NCBI RefSeq assembly: GCF_012849215.1
Contig: NZ_CP051682.1
Coordinates: forward strand, 4,154,001-4,218,000
Source of the DNA: Mucilaginibacter robiniae
GTDB taxonomy: Bacteria > Bacteroidota > Bacteroidia > Sphingobacteriales > Sphingobacteriaceae
Length of the DNA: 64,000 bases
Reading direction: 5' to 3'
Part shown: positions 44,468 through 52,116 of the stretch, piece by piece
Numbering within the stretch: position 1 is the first letter of the stretch
How the letters are laid out: the number at the start of each line of letters is the position of its first letter
The notes under the pieces: model-generated
The model's database searches: none
Seen by the model: the letters and a program-made list of their open reading frames with translations, nothing else
What the model was told of the DNA's origin: nothing
Translations under genes and position numbers: made by a program

Positions 44468-45172
44468 ATGTCAATTAATAAAATACTTGAATCAGGCAAA
44501 CCAAATTTTGATGTGTGGGACAAGCAGTTGGACGAACATTTTTTTGCCCAATATCATCCTAACGATGTCGGAAAAGAAGAATACGAACGGATATTTTTTC
44601 AGACCAATGAGCTATTAATAGATATAGCATCCAGCTTTTTTGTTTACGGAAAATTTAAGGATAAGTGGGACACTTCAAAATGCCACCTGAATTATTTAGG
44701 TCAAAATTTGCTCTTAAAGTCAGAAAAAATGAATTTGACCTTCGATTGGGGCTTAGACGGAAATGATTTTTATATGGACGTTCATATCATGTATCCAGAG
44801 AATTTAAGGTACATGACAGATGACTTTTGGACAATGCTATTAGAGCTGAAAAGTTTGGGGGAATTTGAGTATTCCGGCTCTGGTTACTTAAATGCCCAAG
44901 AACGTCCGTTTTTTGAGAATAAGACCAGCACCATTTTCCAAGTGATTAGGAATTTCATGTTGTATCAGGTTAAAAAAATGAATGGAACTAATTACCAGCA
45001 ACCTCCGACAATGGATATTGGACAGTTTTCTTTGAAGTGGAATGTAAACACGCCATGGCCGGAATTGCTCGAAAAGTCGTGTAAAGCGTTTAAATCGCTT
45101 TATACGATTAACTATCAGCTTTGGAAAATAGACGATCTAGCCAAGAAAAAAGCAGCCAAATCAATTAAATAG
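44468..45172 (+). CDS. Unknown protein, last gene of the STAND/GIY-YIG/RES operon
   Basis: I start at ATG 44468 (MSINKILES); a TTG at 44438 would overlap the RES gene. The 234-residue protein has no signal peptide and no motif I recognise. It contains many aromatic residues (NLTFDWGLDGNDFYMDVHIMYPENL, in two blocks) and a lysine-rich tail (KKKAAKS). Tryptophan- and tyrosine-rich soluble proteins at the end of toxin operons are sometimes immunity proteins or sensors. That is only a positional guess. It converges on a methyltransferase gene 9 nt away, closing the plus-strand cargo. Confidence 0.7.
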   Translation: MSINKILESGKPNFDVWDKQLDEHFFAQYHPNDVGKEEYERIFFQTNELLIDIASSFFVYGKFKDKWDTSKCHLNYLGQNLLLKSEKMNLTFDWGLDGNDFYMDVHIMYPENLRYMTDDFWTMLLELKSLGEFEYSGSGYLNAQERPFFENKTSTIFQVIRNFMLYQVKKMNGTNYQQPPTMDIGQFSLKWNVNTPWPELLEKSCKAFKSLYTINYQLWKIDDLAKKKAAKSIK

Positions 45173-45181
45173 AATTTCACA

Positions 45182-45913
45182 CTACAATAGTTTGTATATG
45201 CACATTATGTCGTTCTCAGGATTATTAATTAATTCTTCATCCTTAATTGATTGACGTTCGTTTTTATCAAAAATTTCCATGTGGTCAAGAAACTTTTCAA
45301 GCCATTTTTCCTGCGTCTTCATTTCCTTTTTTGAAAATAGCCGTTCCGTTTCTGAATATAATAGTCTTTCAAACCCAGATGGTATGAATAGGCTATCTAA
45401 ATCTGCTAATGTGAAATAATGCTTGAAATATTCATTATTCTCTGGATCGTTCAGGTCATTTCGATAATATTTATCCGAATGAGCCCAAACGTATATAAAT
45501 GAACCTGAAACCAAGTTCAGTTTCAATTGATTTATTATCTTTTGGCATTGTACCAAATCAAAAAAGTGTAAAATGTTCGCCAGAAACACTACTGAATAGG
45601 TTTCTAATGGCAAAGGGTCATTTAGCAAAGTGAGATTAAGCAATCCTAATTTTGAATTAGCGATACGAAGCTCATCTAATCTGTTTTTTAATAAGTCAAG
45701 TTGATATTGGTCATTGTCAATACCTATTAACTTTCTGTTGGTATTAATATAATCCAAGAGAAAAGTTGTTTGGCCGCAACCTATGTCCACTATGGCACCA
45801 TCAACAAATTCGTTTTCATAATCTCTCAAGGGATTATGCAATGTCCTGATTAAATCATTAGTTGTGAAAGTCTCTGAATAGGCCTCCCAATATAGACGCA
45901 TCTGAATATCCAT
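45182..45913 (-). CDS. Class I SAM-dependent methyltransferase
   Basis: The nucleotide-binding motif I reads AIVDIGCGQTTFLLDY, followed by an acidic motif II (KLIGIDNDQYQ) and motif IV-like VVFLANILHFFD, a Rossmann methyltransferase. No DNA-methylase catalytic motif (DPPY or NPPY) is visible, so a small molecule, protein or RNA substrate is likelier. I start at ATG 45913; a GTG at 45940 would overlap the upstream gene's stop by 4 nt (GTGA), which would suit translational coupling. It ends the minus-strand operon led by the OLD-type nuclease. Its tie to that system is by position only. Confidence 0.82.
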   Translation of the reverse strand: MDIQMRLYWEAYSETFTTNDLIRTLHNPLRDYENEFVDGAIVDIGCGQTTFLLDYINTNRKLIGIDNDQYQLDLLKNRLDELRIANSKLGLLNLTLLNDPLPLETYSVVFLANILHFFDLVQCQKIINQLKLNLVSGSFIYVWAHSDKYYRNDLNDPENNEYFKHYFTLADLDSLFIPSGFERLLYSETERLFSKKEMKTQEKWLEKFLDHMEIFDKNERQSIKDEELINNPENDIMCIYKLL

Positions 45914-45936
45914 ACATATAAACTTTAAAAATAAGA

Positions 45937-46479
45937 TCACAATGATTGTGTCGTGTGTCTATGCTTAAAAAAGACGGCTTGATCAAAGCTAACATAAGCA
46001 CCTTTCCCACTTATATTGATTTTATATTGATTATGTAGTTTGTCTTCGTAAACTACTTCAATTACATATTCACAGTCGTTAGGGTTTTTTCCGTTTGATC
46101 GTGCGATAACTAAACGTTCGCTTCCTTTTTCAAGCACGTATGGCAAGCTTTTACTATGGAGGGTAATGTCCGGCGATATAGAATTAAATTGAAGCAACCT
46201 GGCGTGTTCACCTCTATTTAGGAGATCGATCATAATATTGCCGTCATCTGGTCGTACTCTTGCCCCATTTTTGTAAAGGTCAGGCCGTACGCTTAACACC
46301 AACTGTTCTTCAGAAAGCAAAGCAAGTTTTGCCAAAGAATCAATCTGTTTTTGTTTGTCATTATCTCTTCTGAATAGGTACAGAAAAGTGCCAACAGTTG
46401 CTAAATAGCCAACTATTGTAACAATATCTCGGACGTAATCAAACCAGTCTCGTGTTGATGCAAGCAAAATATTGGTCAT
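45937..46479 (-). CDS. Membrane-anchored protein of unknown function
   Basis: One predicted transmembrane helix at about residues 16-36 (YVRDIVTIVGYLATVGTFLYLF) precedes a soluble domain of about 140 residues, rich in beta-strands (NIMIDLLNRGEHARLLQF, EYVIEVVYEDKLHNQYKI). I do not recognise the family. Its ATG overlaps the stop of a broken small gene by 4 nt (ATGA), and its stop meets the methyltransferase start region, so it is the middle member of the minus-strand operon. The N-terminus faces out of the membrane briefly and the domain is likely cytoplasmic, which fits a membrane-associated defence component but is not proof. Confidence 0.65.
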   Translation of the reverse strand: MTNILLASTRDWFDYVRDIVTIVGYLATVGTFLYLFRRDNDKQKQIDSLAKLALLSEEQLVLSVRPDLYKNGARVRPDDGNIMIDLLNRGEHARLLQFNSISPDITLHSKSLPYVLEKGSERLVIARSNGKNPNDCEYVIEVVYEDKLHNQYKINISGKGAYVSFDQAVFFKHRHTTQSL

Positions 46480-46704
46480 TTGATATGTATATAAGCCTCA
46501 TACCATGCGCTTTCGCCTTCTTCAGCATAATGCATTTTTATTACAGACCTGATTTGAGGAGCGCCCACTAATGCCGTCGTCATTTACTAGCTGTATGTAG
46601 ATTTCTTCACCGTCAAAAAAATCATCGTGTGGGGCTCCCTAAAACTGTATTAAACCTTGAACTTCAGATGTAGACGCATCGGTTCTAATATTGATTGTTC
46701 TCAT
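46476..46704 (-). pseudogene. Small broken gene between OLD-type nuclease and membrane protein
   Basis: On the minus strand, ATG 46704 reads MRTINIRTDASTSEVQGL and hits TAG after 21 codons. The same frame continues as GAPHDDFFDGEEIYIQLVND, then a one-base shift gives YAEEGESAWYEAYIHIK and a stop overlapping the next ATG. One stop and one frameshift in about 75 codons suggest recent inactivation of a small operon member. It starts 1 nt after the OLD gene's stop. Confidence 0.7.
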
Positions 46705-46705
46705 A

Positions 46706-48832
46706 TTAATTTTTGCTAAAAGTTTCAAAGAGAGTAACCCATTGAGCCTCAAGTTCGGCCGGAACATCCTTCGTCACTCGATCAAAATTATTAAGCAATT
46801 CCCTTGCAACGTCAACTTTCCAGCCTTGCTGCAAAACAATTGAATTTTCTTTTACCCACTGCTCAATTTGATCTACTATTGGCTCACCTTCTACCATTCC
46901 ATCTTCAAAATACGTTTTACCTCTGAACATGCGGTCAACAACATTAGCAACAGCTTTAACAGGTATCAAATCCTCAATCTCAAAAGCCTTATCTCCCAAG
47001 AAGGCAGCAACATCCAATACTTTATCCTGTTGATCCTTATAAGCGCCATTTTTTACCTGCTTTAAGTAATCTTTACCTGGTTTATCAGAATCCAACAGCA
47101 CATACGGAAGTTTATTGTCACGCGAAGCCACTAATTTGGTAACTGGGCCCATACCTCTAACACCGCCAGTTGGAATAAATACTAATTCTTTATTATTTAG
47201 CATCTTACCTTTGCTTATTAAATAGCGCTTAATTAAAGTCAATTGAATTTGATCGCTTGGCCCTTCGACAAGCACAGGTGTACAACCCAATAATAAAGTG
47301 TCTGACACTGTTAAACCCAATGCGGCATGCACCGGATATATCGATTTTTCAGCATCTGCTTCATCGTAACGAAGATTAGCCGAGATTTTTGTTCTTCCAG
47401 AACTCTTGTCTACATATACAGCTTTAACATTAGCCAAATTGTCCATGTCAACTAAAAATGGAGAATGAGATGTATATATTAATTGGTTGTTCTCAGATAG
47501 ATTTCTAAAAAATGTTGCAAGATCATATTGAGCTAAGGGATGCAAAGAAAGCCCTGGCTCGTCTAAAAGTAAAATGGCGTTGGCATGTTCTTGTTTTGTT
47601 TCCACTAAGAACACAAGAAAAAATGAAAAGAACCACTGTAGCCCTCTGCTTCTGCCTTCGAGCTCGATTGACTCCGGTCTTAATTCGTCTGAAACATTTA
47701 TTCTGAAATGGCTGCCATCTGCTTCAAATGAAAAAATATAATTCCCTTGCTGCCACCATTTTTTGAAACTCTTGGTCAACTCGCTGGCAGCTGATCGAAG
47801 TAATACCCCACGTTCTTTTTTCTTTTCAGCCCAATTAGAAACTTCCTCTTCACTTAAATCTTGTTCCTCTGAGCTTACTACATTACCGGAATAGTCTAAC
47901 TTTTTGACGATAACTTTTCTGTCATTACCTAATTCATAGATCTCTTGAGGTGATAATTTGACGTATTGAAATAGCACGTCCAAAGTTCTGGCTTTAGCAC
48001 GTGCGGCTTCTGTCAGATCAGTTCGTTCCAAATCTTCTATAACTCTTGGCAAATAAATTTCACTATCTAAGTTCCCATAGTCAGAGTAGTATACAAACTT
48101 GGGAATGTTTTTGAGTATGTAATTACGTGTTTCCGGTGTAGTATCTATTGCCTTACCATCAAATGAATTTTGTATTTTCTTTAAATGGGGAAGAAGTTGT
48201 TTGTTAAAGACTTCCGGCAAGTTTTGCTTTTTGCCAAAATCAGTCATAAGAGTGCTTATCTGGGCAATAATGGCATCAACATCTGATTTAAGCAGAAACT
48301 GCTCGCTGTAAGCAGTTAATAAACCATTTAAAACACCGTCGATCTTACTTTTGAGATCTGGTGATTCCTTTATGTAGTGTTCAGAGCTATGTAATATGCT
48401 GATAAACTTCCCTATTATAATTTCTACGCGCTTCTTATCATACTTCTCAATTTTAGAATAAGGTAAATCTAGGTAATAAGTCCCCTTATATTTCCTTTGA
48501 ACTAAAACTTTAGACACTTGTTCTGGGTCGCATCCACAATCTGCAGCGACTTTATTTTTAACGGCTTCATCCAATTCAAAATCAGCTTTAATAAACACAT
48601 CTTCTTCATGTCCATCGGCTTTATATTGGCTGTAGAGATGGCGTGGATAGTCAGCAAGAGGAATAATAGGTTCTTTATTTGCTGGATTCAATTTCCACAA
48701 TGCGATTAACAAATTCGTTTTGCCGGCTTCATTAGTGCCAACCAAGCAAGTATTTTCACCAGCCTCAATCCAGTCGCTTTCTTCTATCGACCTAAAATTT
48801 ATAACTTTATATCTAAGTAGTTTTGTTCCCAT
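46706..48832 (-). CDS. OLD-family ATP-dependent nuclease (ABC ATPase plus TOPRIM)
   Basis: The N-terminus has the ABC-type Walker A VGTNEAGKTN (Lys38-Thr39). After a long coiled segment comes the Walker B ILLLDEPGLSLHPL (Asp424-Glu425) with an adjacent H-loop-like SHSPFLVD. A TOPRIM domain follows, with LVEGPSDQ (Glu523) and LLDSDKPG (Asp581, Asp583), the metal-binding set of OLD nucleases. No UvrD-like helicase (GajB) is next to it, so this looks like a stand-alone class 1 OLD rather than Gabija; PARIS has separate ATPase and TOPRIM genes. Family members cut DNA after sensing phage activity. It heads the minus-strand operon and its promoter lies next to the right repeat. Confidence 0.88.
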   Translation of the reverse strand: MGTKLLRYKVINFRSIEESDWIEAGENTCLVGTNEAGKTNLLIALWKLNPANKEPIIPLADYPRHLYSQYKADGHEEDVFIKADFELDEAVKNKVAADCGCDPEQVSKVLVQRKYKGTYYLDLPYSKIEKYDKKRVEIIIGKFISILHSSEHYIKESPDLKSKIDGVLNGLLTAYSEQFLLKSDVDAIIAQISTLMTDFGKKQNLPEVFNKQLLPHLKKIQNSFDGKAIDTTPETRNYILKNIPKFVYYSDYGNLDSEIYLPRVIEDLERTDLTEAARAKARTLDVLFQYVKLSPQEIYELGNDRKVIVKKLDYSGNVVSSEEQDLSEEEVSNWAEKKKERGVLLRSAASELTKSFKKWWQQGNYIFSFEADGSHFRINVSDELRPESIELEGRSRGLQWFFSFFLVFLVETKQEHANAILLLDEPGLSLHPLAQYDLATFFRNLSENNQLIYTSHSPFLVDMDNLANVKAVYVDKSSGRTKISANLRYDEADAEKSIYPVHAALGLTVSDTLLLGCTPVLVEGPSDQIQLTLIKRYLISKGKMLNNKELVFIPTGGVRGMGPVTKLVASRDNKLPYVLLDSDKPGKDYLKQVKNGAYKDQQDKVLDVAAFLGDKAFEIEDLIPVKAVANVVDRMFRGKTYFEDGMVEGEPIVDQIEQWVKENSIVLQQGWKVDVARELLNNFDRVTKDVPAELEAQWVTLFETFSKN

Positions 48833-49066
48833 GCCAGTTTAAGTTTTTGATTATCAGACCAACAACAATACTTATACCAACGGAGATTTTATTTATTAAT
48901 AGGGTTTTAACATGACTAAATGTCCGAATTAATCATCTATTTGTCATTAATCTTCCTTTTCTGTGGTGCAAAAGGTAGTTGATTACGAAGCTAATAAATC
49001 AAGACTTAACGCCGCCAATTTCCTCAAATCATGTAGAAAAAGGTTCGAAATTTGTACAGTCAGGTA
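48833..49066. other. Gene-free stretch between OLD-type nuclease and right repeat
   Basis: No coding signal. It must hold the minus-strand promoter of the OLD gene, though I see no exact TAnnTTTG. A segment at 48969-48987 (AAAAGGTAGTTGATTACG) nearly repeats one at 38266-38282, upstream of the STAND operon. The sequence AGGTTCGAA at 49041-49049, shortly before the repeat, matches part of the tRNA T-arm and may be a leftover of a tRNA 3' end. Confidence 0.5.
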
Positions 49067-49324
49067 GACAATTAGACTACTAATAGTCGGCAAAACCCCT
49101 TATATCGTATGATTTAAGGGGTTATTATTTTATTCCAACCCAAGTTATTCAAGTAAAACCAAATAAAAGGGGACCTATATGGTTACCCATTTTGTTTTCT
49201 TAGGTTGGGGTCAATAAAGTCATTGTAAAATGTTAATGTTCAATAATTTGATTGGTTTATTTTGATCTGTTTTGATGCGATTTGATAGCTGTTTTACAGC
49301 TGGATCAGCACCCCTTTTTCAAGG
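49067..49324 (+). repeat. Long direct repeat, copy 2 (right edge of first island)
   Basis: This segment starts at GACAATTAGACTACTAA and ends at CCCCTTTTTCAAGG, matching 35161-35419 at roughly 88% with one 1-nt gap. The hairpin of the tRNA terminator and the TTTGAY array are both preserved. It would be the attachment region of a second element whose integrase is no longer present after it. There is no complete tRNA before this copy. Confidence 0.88.
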
Positions 49325-49669
49325 AAGATAGATGAACAATTTTCCGGAAAGATATGGCCAGGCTTTCATGAACTAGCGATGACGCTTGTAGAGGAACGTG
49401 CACAGGAATTCAGGATGTTTGGAAAGAACATTGGAGAAATGGACTGGATCTCTGGCGTTGATATAATAGTGACAGCATCAGAGGTATTGATAGCTTTGAT
49501 TTTTGATCATCCTACTCATACGAAAAAGCCGCAAAGGTATTCCAAAGTAGAGATAAGGCTTCTCCAAATTGCAGGTGGCATAGAATACACTAAACTCAAA
49601 GCCAAGCCTACTTTTTATCACGGGCATATGACCGACCCTGACTTCCGACTAAAACACGGAATTGATTGA
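49325..49669 (+). pseudogene. 5'-truncated gene of unknown function adjoining the repeat
   Basis: The frame is protein-like from the repeat edge (KIDEQFSGKIWPGFHELA) but has no start codon there. The first ATG is at 49379 and would give 96 residues (MTLVEERAQEFRMFGKN). Because sensible coding begins exactly where the repeat ends and continues with no start, I read it as a gene whose 5' part was lost when the junction formed. A functional short form from 49379 cannot be excluded. The product has no recognisable motif. Confidence 0.5.
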
Positions 49670-49748
49670 TAATGGTTTCAACAATTAATTCAAGCTAGGT
49701 CCATATAGCTAAAGTATTATTTACCAAGAACGTGTATTTTGATCATAC

Positions 49749-49803
49749 GCAGATACAACACAAGGGCTGGCTACTGATTAGCCGGCCCTTGTGTTGTATC
49801 TGC
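49749..49803. repeat. Near-perfect 23-bp inverted repeat (9-nt loop)
   Basis: Arms at 49749-49771 and 49781-49803 pair with one mismatch; the core is ACAACACAAGGGC. No T tract follows on either side, so it is not a classical terminator. It sits in the gene-free 49670-50059 stretch, otherwise featureless apart from a promoter-like box at 50036. Confidence 0.8.
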
Positions 49804-50035
49804 AAATCATTAACCCGAGGCAACAGTTGGCTAAATTTGTAATCATCTAACAAGCTTTTGTTCCAGTTACGTTCTCTTGTAATAAACTTCTGTTTAAAAA
49901 TGATTCATACGTGTTAGGGAAAATATTGAAAAGGATATTATCTCAGGTACGTACACTTCTATCAGTGGACTGACAAAGCTCAAGTTCGCTGCTAATGTTG
50001 CTTACTTCCTGGTAGGTAATCTATGATTGCTTGAT

Positions 50036-50043
50036 TATATTTG
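50036..50043 (+). promoter_or_regulatory. Candidate promoter of the mobilisation region
   Basis: TATATTTG matches TAnnTTTG and lies 16 nt before the ATG at 50060. The -33 element is not clear. Confidence 0.4.
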
Positions 50044-50059
50044 TTAAGTACGAACAGAT

Positions 50060-50824
50060 ATGAGATCGCAATACTTCAAACATCGGCAGCTTCTCGACTT
50101 TGACTCGAATACCGATGACGTCGGTTTTCCATTGCCCTGGAAGAAGGGCAATGAAGATAACCACTTTCTTTTTCGCCTGTATAAGAAAAACAAGGATGAG
50201 TACCCGTCCTTCTACCAGCATCACCTGCAATTCTTTTTAAACAGGTATCCTGATGCCACGGAGCAGGAGTTCTTCGTTCATGTCAAGCAAATCATTACCG
50301 ATACGATCAGCGGCCTGGTCAACAAAGATCGCTACACCTCCAAGCACGCGCAGGAGCGGCGTAACCGTATGCAATTGCAAGAGTTCCTGACTTACCTGAA
50401 TTCCATTGACCAGTGGTTTATTGAGTCTACTGACCATGAAACCATCAAACGCCAGCTCGAAGAGATTGCCAAACTCCTTTCAGAAAACAAGAAGCTGAAG
50501 GAAGAAAACAAAAAACTCCGGGAGCTGGAACCCAAAGACTATATCGACATCCGGGAAGGCAAGCACCGAACTTTGTATCACCTGATGTTACAGATCCGCG
50601 ACCTCAAACTGGAGGATGGTAAGGAACTGACGTATGCGACCACCCTAAATATCTGGTGTAAGATGATCGCCAGATACTTCCGGGCTGATGGCAAGCCCAT
50701 CAGTCTGCAAAGCATCACCCGCTATTTTGGTATGGATGAGAGCGCCGATTCTACCAAATACAAAGACATACCGGCAAAAGACCGGCTTTTTACCATCGCT
50801 CCGGCAAAGAAAAGGAGCTTATAA
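50060..50824 (+). CDS. Hypothetical protein of the mobilisable element, coiled coil
   Basis: The 254-residue soluble protein has a helical N-terminal half (EYPSFYQHHLQFFLNRYPDA), a coiled coil at about residues 128-158 (LLSENKKLKEENKKLREL), and a basic C-terminal part (SLQSITRYFGMDESADSTKY, TIAPAKKRSL) that could bind DNA. I do not recognise a named family; proteins of this style often sit at the start of mobilisation modules in Bacteroidota. GC content and codon use look higher than in the islands to the left, which suggests different ancestry. It precedes two small HTH genes by about 160 nt. Confidence 0.7.
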   Translation: MRSQYFKHRQLLDFDSNTDDVGFPLPWKKGNEDNHFLFRLYKKNKDEYPSFYQHHLQFFLNRYPDATEQEFFVHVKQIITDTISGLVNKDRYTSKHAQERRNRMQLQEFLTYLNSIDQWFIESTDHETIKRQLEEIAKLLSENKKLKEENKKLRELEPKDYIDIREGKHRTLYHLMLQIRDLKLEDGKELTYATTLNIWCKMIARYFRADGKPISLQSITRYFGMDESADSTKYKDIPAKDRLFTIAPAKKRSL

Positions 50825-50983
50825 ATGGCTGCCTTTACCACACTTGTGCCAGTTTCAACCATTTTGCAACTAATCGTATCATAGCCCACAAACTGTTGCG
50901 CTAATCTTCCAATAACTCCCCAAAACTGACCTTCGAATTTTTGCAGGTCACCCTTGCGCCGCTTTTCTGCTTTCATTTGCGGC

Positions 50984-51286
50984 ATGACAATCATTAACGA
51001 AGAGGCCCTGACCAGATGCATCCGGGATGCCGTCGGGACAGAACTAAAGGAACATTTTAAGAAAGGTGGCAGCCCGCCACACCCTGACGACGAGCGGCTA
51101 TTATCCAAACAGGAACTGGCCACCGAACTGGGCGTGTCCCTGGTTACACTCACCGACTGGATGAAAAAGGGCTTGCCCTTTTTGCGCCTGCACAAGCGCG
51201 TGTATTTTAAAAAAAGCGAAGTGCTTAACGCCATGCAACAAAAAGTAAACGATACGGAGGATAAGAAATGCAAGCAAACGAATTAA
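50984..51286 (+). CDS. Small helix-turn-helix DNA-binding protein (excisionase-like)
   Basis: I start at ATG 50984 (MTIINEEALTR), giving 100 residues; an upstream in-frame ATG at 50954 would add 10 less typical residues. The C-terminal half reads LLSKQELATELGVSLVTLTDWMKKG, a MerR/excisionase-like (HTH_17) domain, with a wing (HKRVYFKKSEVL). Such proteins act as excision factors or regulators. It overlaps the start of the next HTH gene by 19 nt. The two likely come from duplication of one module. Confidence 0.82.
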   Translation: MTIINEEALTRCIRDAVGTELKEHFKKGGSPPHPDDERLLSKQELATELGVSLVTLTDWMKKGLPFLRLHKRVYFKKSEVLNAMQQKVNDTEDKKCKQTN

Positions 51287-51537
51287 TCACTAAAGAAGAT
51301 TTGAGGCAATTCAAGAACGAGATGCTGACCGAGATGAAGCTATTGCTCAAGCCCGGAGGTACCAGCCAAAGCAAGCAGTGGCTGAAAAGTTACGAGGTCA
51401 GAAAGCTGCTCAACATCTCCCCAGGCACCCTGCAAAACCTGCGGGTAAACGGCACGCTTCGTTACACGAAGATCGGCGGCCTGCTCTATTACAAGTACGA
51501 AGACATCTTGGGGCTGCTGGAAGAAAACAGCAGATAA
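51268..51537 (+). CDS. Second small HTH_17/excisionase-like protein
   Basis: The 89-residue protein has an amphipathic N-terminal helix (TKEDLRQFKNEMLTEMKLLL) and then a winged HTH: WLKSYEVRKLLNISPGTLQNL followed by RYTKIGGLLYYKYEDI. This is the common Bacteroidota mobile-element HTH_17 protein. Its start lies inside the end of the previous gene, so the two are translationally coupled. It ends just upstream of the structured candidate oriT, where it could bind as part of the relaxosome or regulate mob genes. Confidence 0.87.
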   Translation: MQANELITKEDLRQFKNEMLTEMKLLLKPGGTSQSKQWLKSYEVRKLLNISPGTLQNLRVNGTLRYTKIGGLLYYKYEDILGLLEENSR

Positions 51538-51553
51538 AAATGAGCTACAATGA

Positions 51554-51692
51554 CCTATCGGTATACCTGCATAGGCGGTGAGCCTATCCTGTGGGCGAAG
51601 AAGAAGCAAGTTTGTGTTTTTGGTACCCAAAAACTCCCGGATGCCTTGCGGCACCGGGCAAACTTGCTTTTTGCGCCCGGTGGTTGCAAAAA
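51554..51692 (+). other. Candidate oriT: dense inverted repeats including a compact three-way junction
   Basis: An 11-bp outer stem (51604-51614 with 51659-51669, AAGCAAGTTTG) encloses two back-to-back hairpins. The first is GTTTTTGG/CCAAAAAC (51616-51634, loop TAC). The second is CCCGG(A)TGCC/GGCACCGGG (51636-51658, loop TTGC). Only single bases remain unpaired at the junction. Another hairpin (ATAGGC/GCCTAT, 51571-51587) lies upstream and a 7-bp repeat (TTTTTGC/GCAAAAA, 51668-51692) downstream. No gene occupies it; it lies directly ahead of mobC and the relaxase, where oriT regions usually are. Confidence 0.6.
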
Positions 51693-51723
51693 GGGAATCG
51701 AAGAATGATAAAGATTGGCATGT

Positions 51724-52116
51724 ATGGAAACGAATGGAAAGACAACGATAAAAGCCGCCAAGCCTAAACACAAAGGTGGCAGGCCGAAGGCCAGAATCAG
51801 GCGGGAGTCACATGCCAAGATCAGGCTGACCAATACCGAGCGGTTCCTCTTTACCGCGAAGGCAAAAGAGGCCGGCATGAGCCTGAGCGACTTCATTAGG
51901 GCAGCAGCAAGATCAGCCAGCGTAATCGCCAGGTTAACGGCGGAGGATATCAAAATCATGCGGATGATTACCGGCTTGGCGAACAACCTGAACCAGTTGA
52001 CCAGGCTGGCTCACAAGGACGGCATTCTAACCGTCGTTATGCAATGCGGGCAGGTGCTCACAGAACTTCATGAGGCGCTGAAATACTTTAACCGCCATGA
52101 TCGCCAAGATACCTAA
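51724..52116 (+). CDS. mobC: MobC-like relaxosome accessory protein
   Basis: I start at ATG 51724; a TTG three codons earlier is possible. After a basic N-terminal tail (KAAKPKHKGGRPKARIRRE) the protein shows a ribbon-helix-helix domain (KIRLTNTERFLFTAKAKEAG, then SLSDFIRAAARSA). It then has the MobC signature LANNLNQLTRLAHKDG near the end. At 130 residues it is normal size. MobC helps melt oriT DNA for the relaxase. Its stop overlaps the relaxase start by 20 nt, a tight coupling typical of mobilisation pairs. Confidence 0.92.
   Translation: METNGKTTIKAAKPKHKGGRPKARIRRESHAKIRLTNTERFLFTAKAKEAGMSLSDFIRAAARSASVIARLTAEDIKIMRMITGLANNLNQLTRLAHKDGILTVVMQCGQVLTELHEALKYFNRHDRQDT

Noticed and set aside
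45182..45913. DNA methyltransferase of a restriction-modification system
   Set aside because: Only a generic SAM-binding domain is visible; DPPY/NPPY-type motifs and a specificity domain are missing.
46706..48832. Gabija or PARIS system
   Set aside because: No UvrD-like helicase gene neighbours the OLD protein, and ATPase and TOPRIM are in one chain, unlike PARIS.
49041..49066. Possible second tRNA-Pro 3' end before the right repeat
   Set aside because: Only AGGTTCGAA matches the T-arm; the rest does not fold as tRNA. It may be a degenerate leftover but is not a gene.
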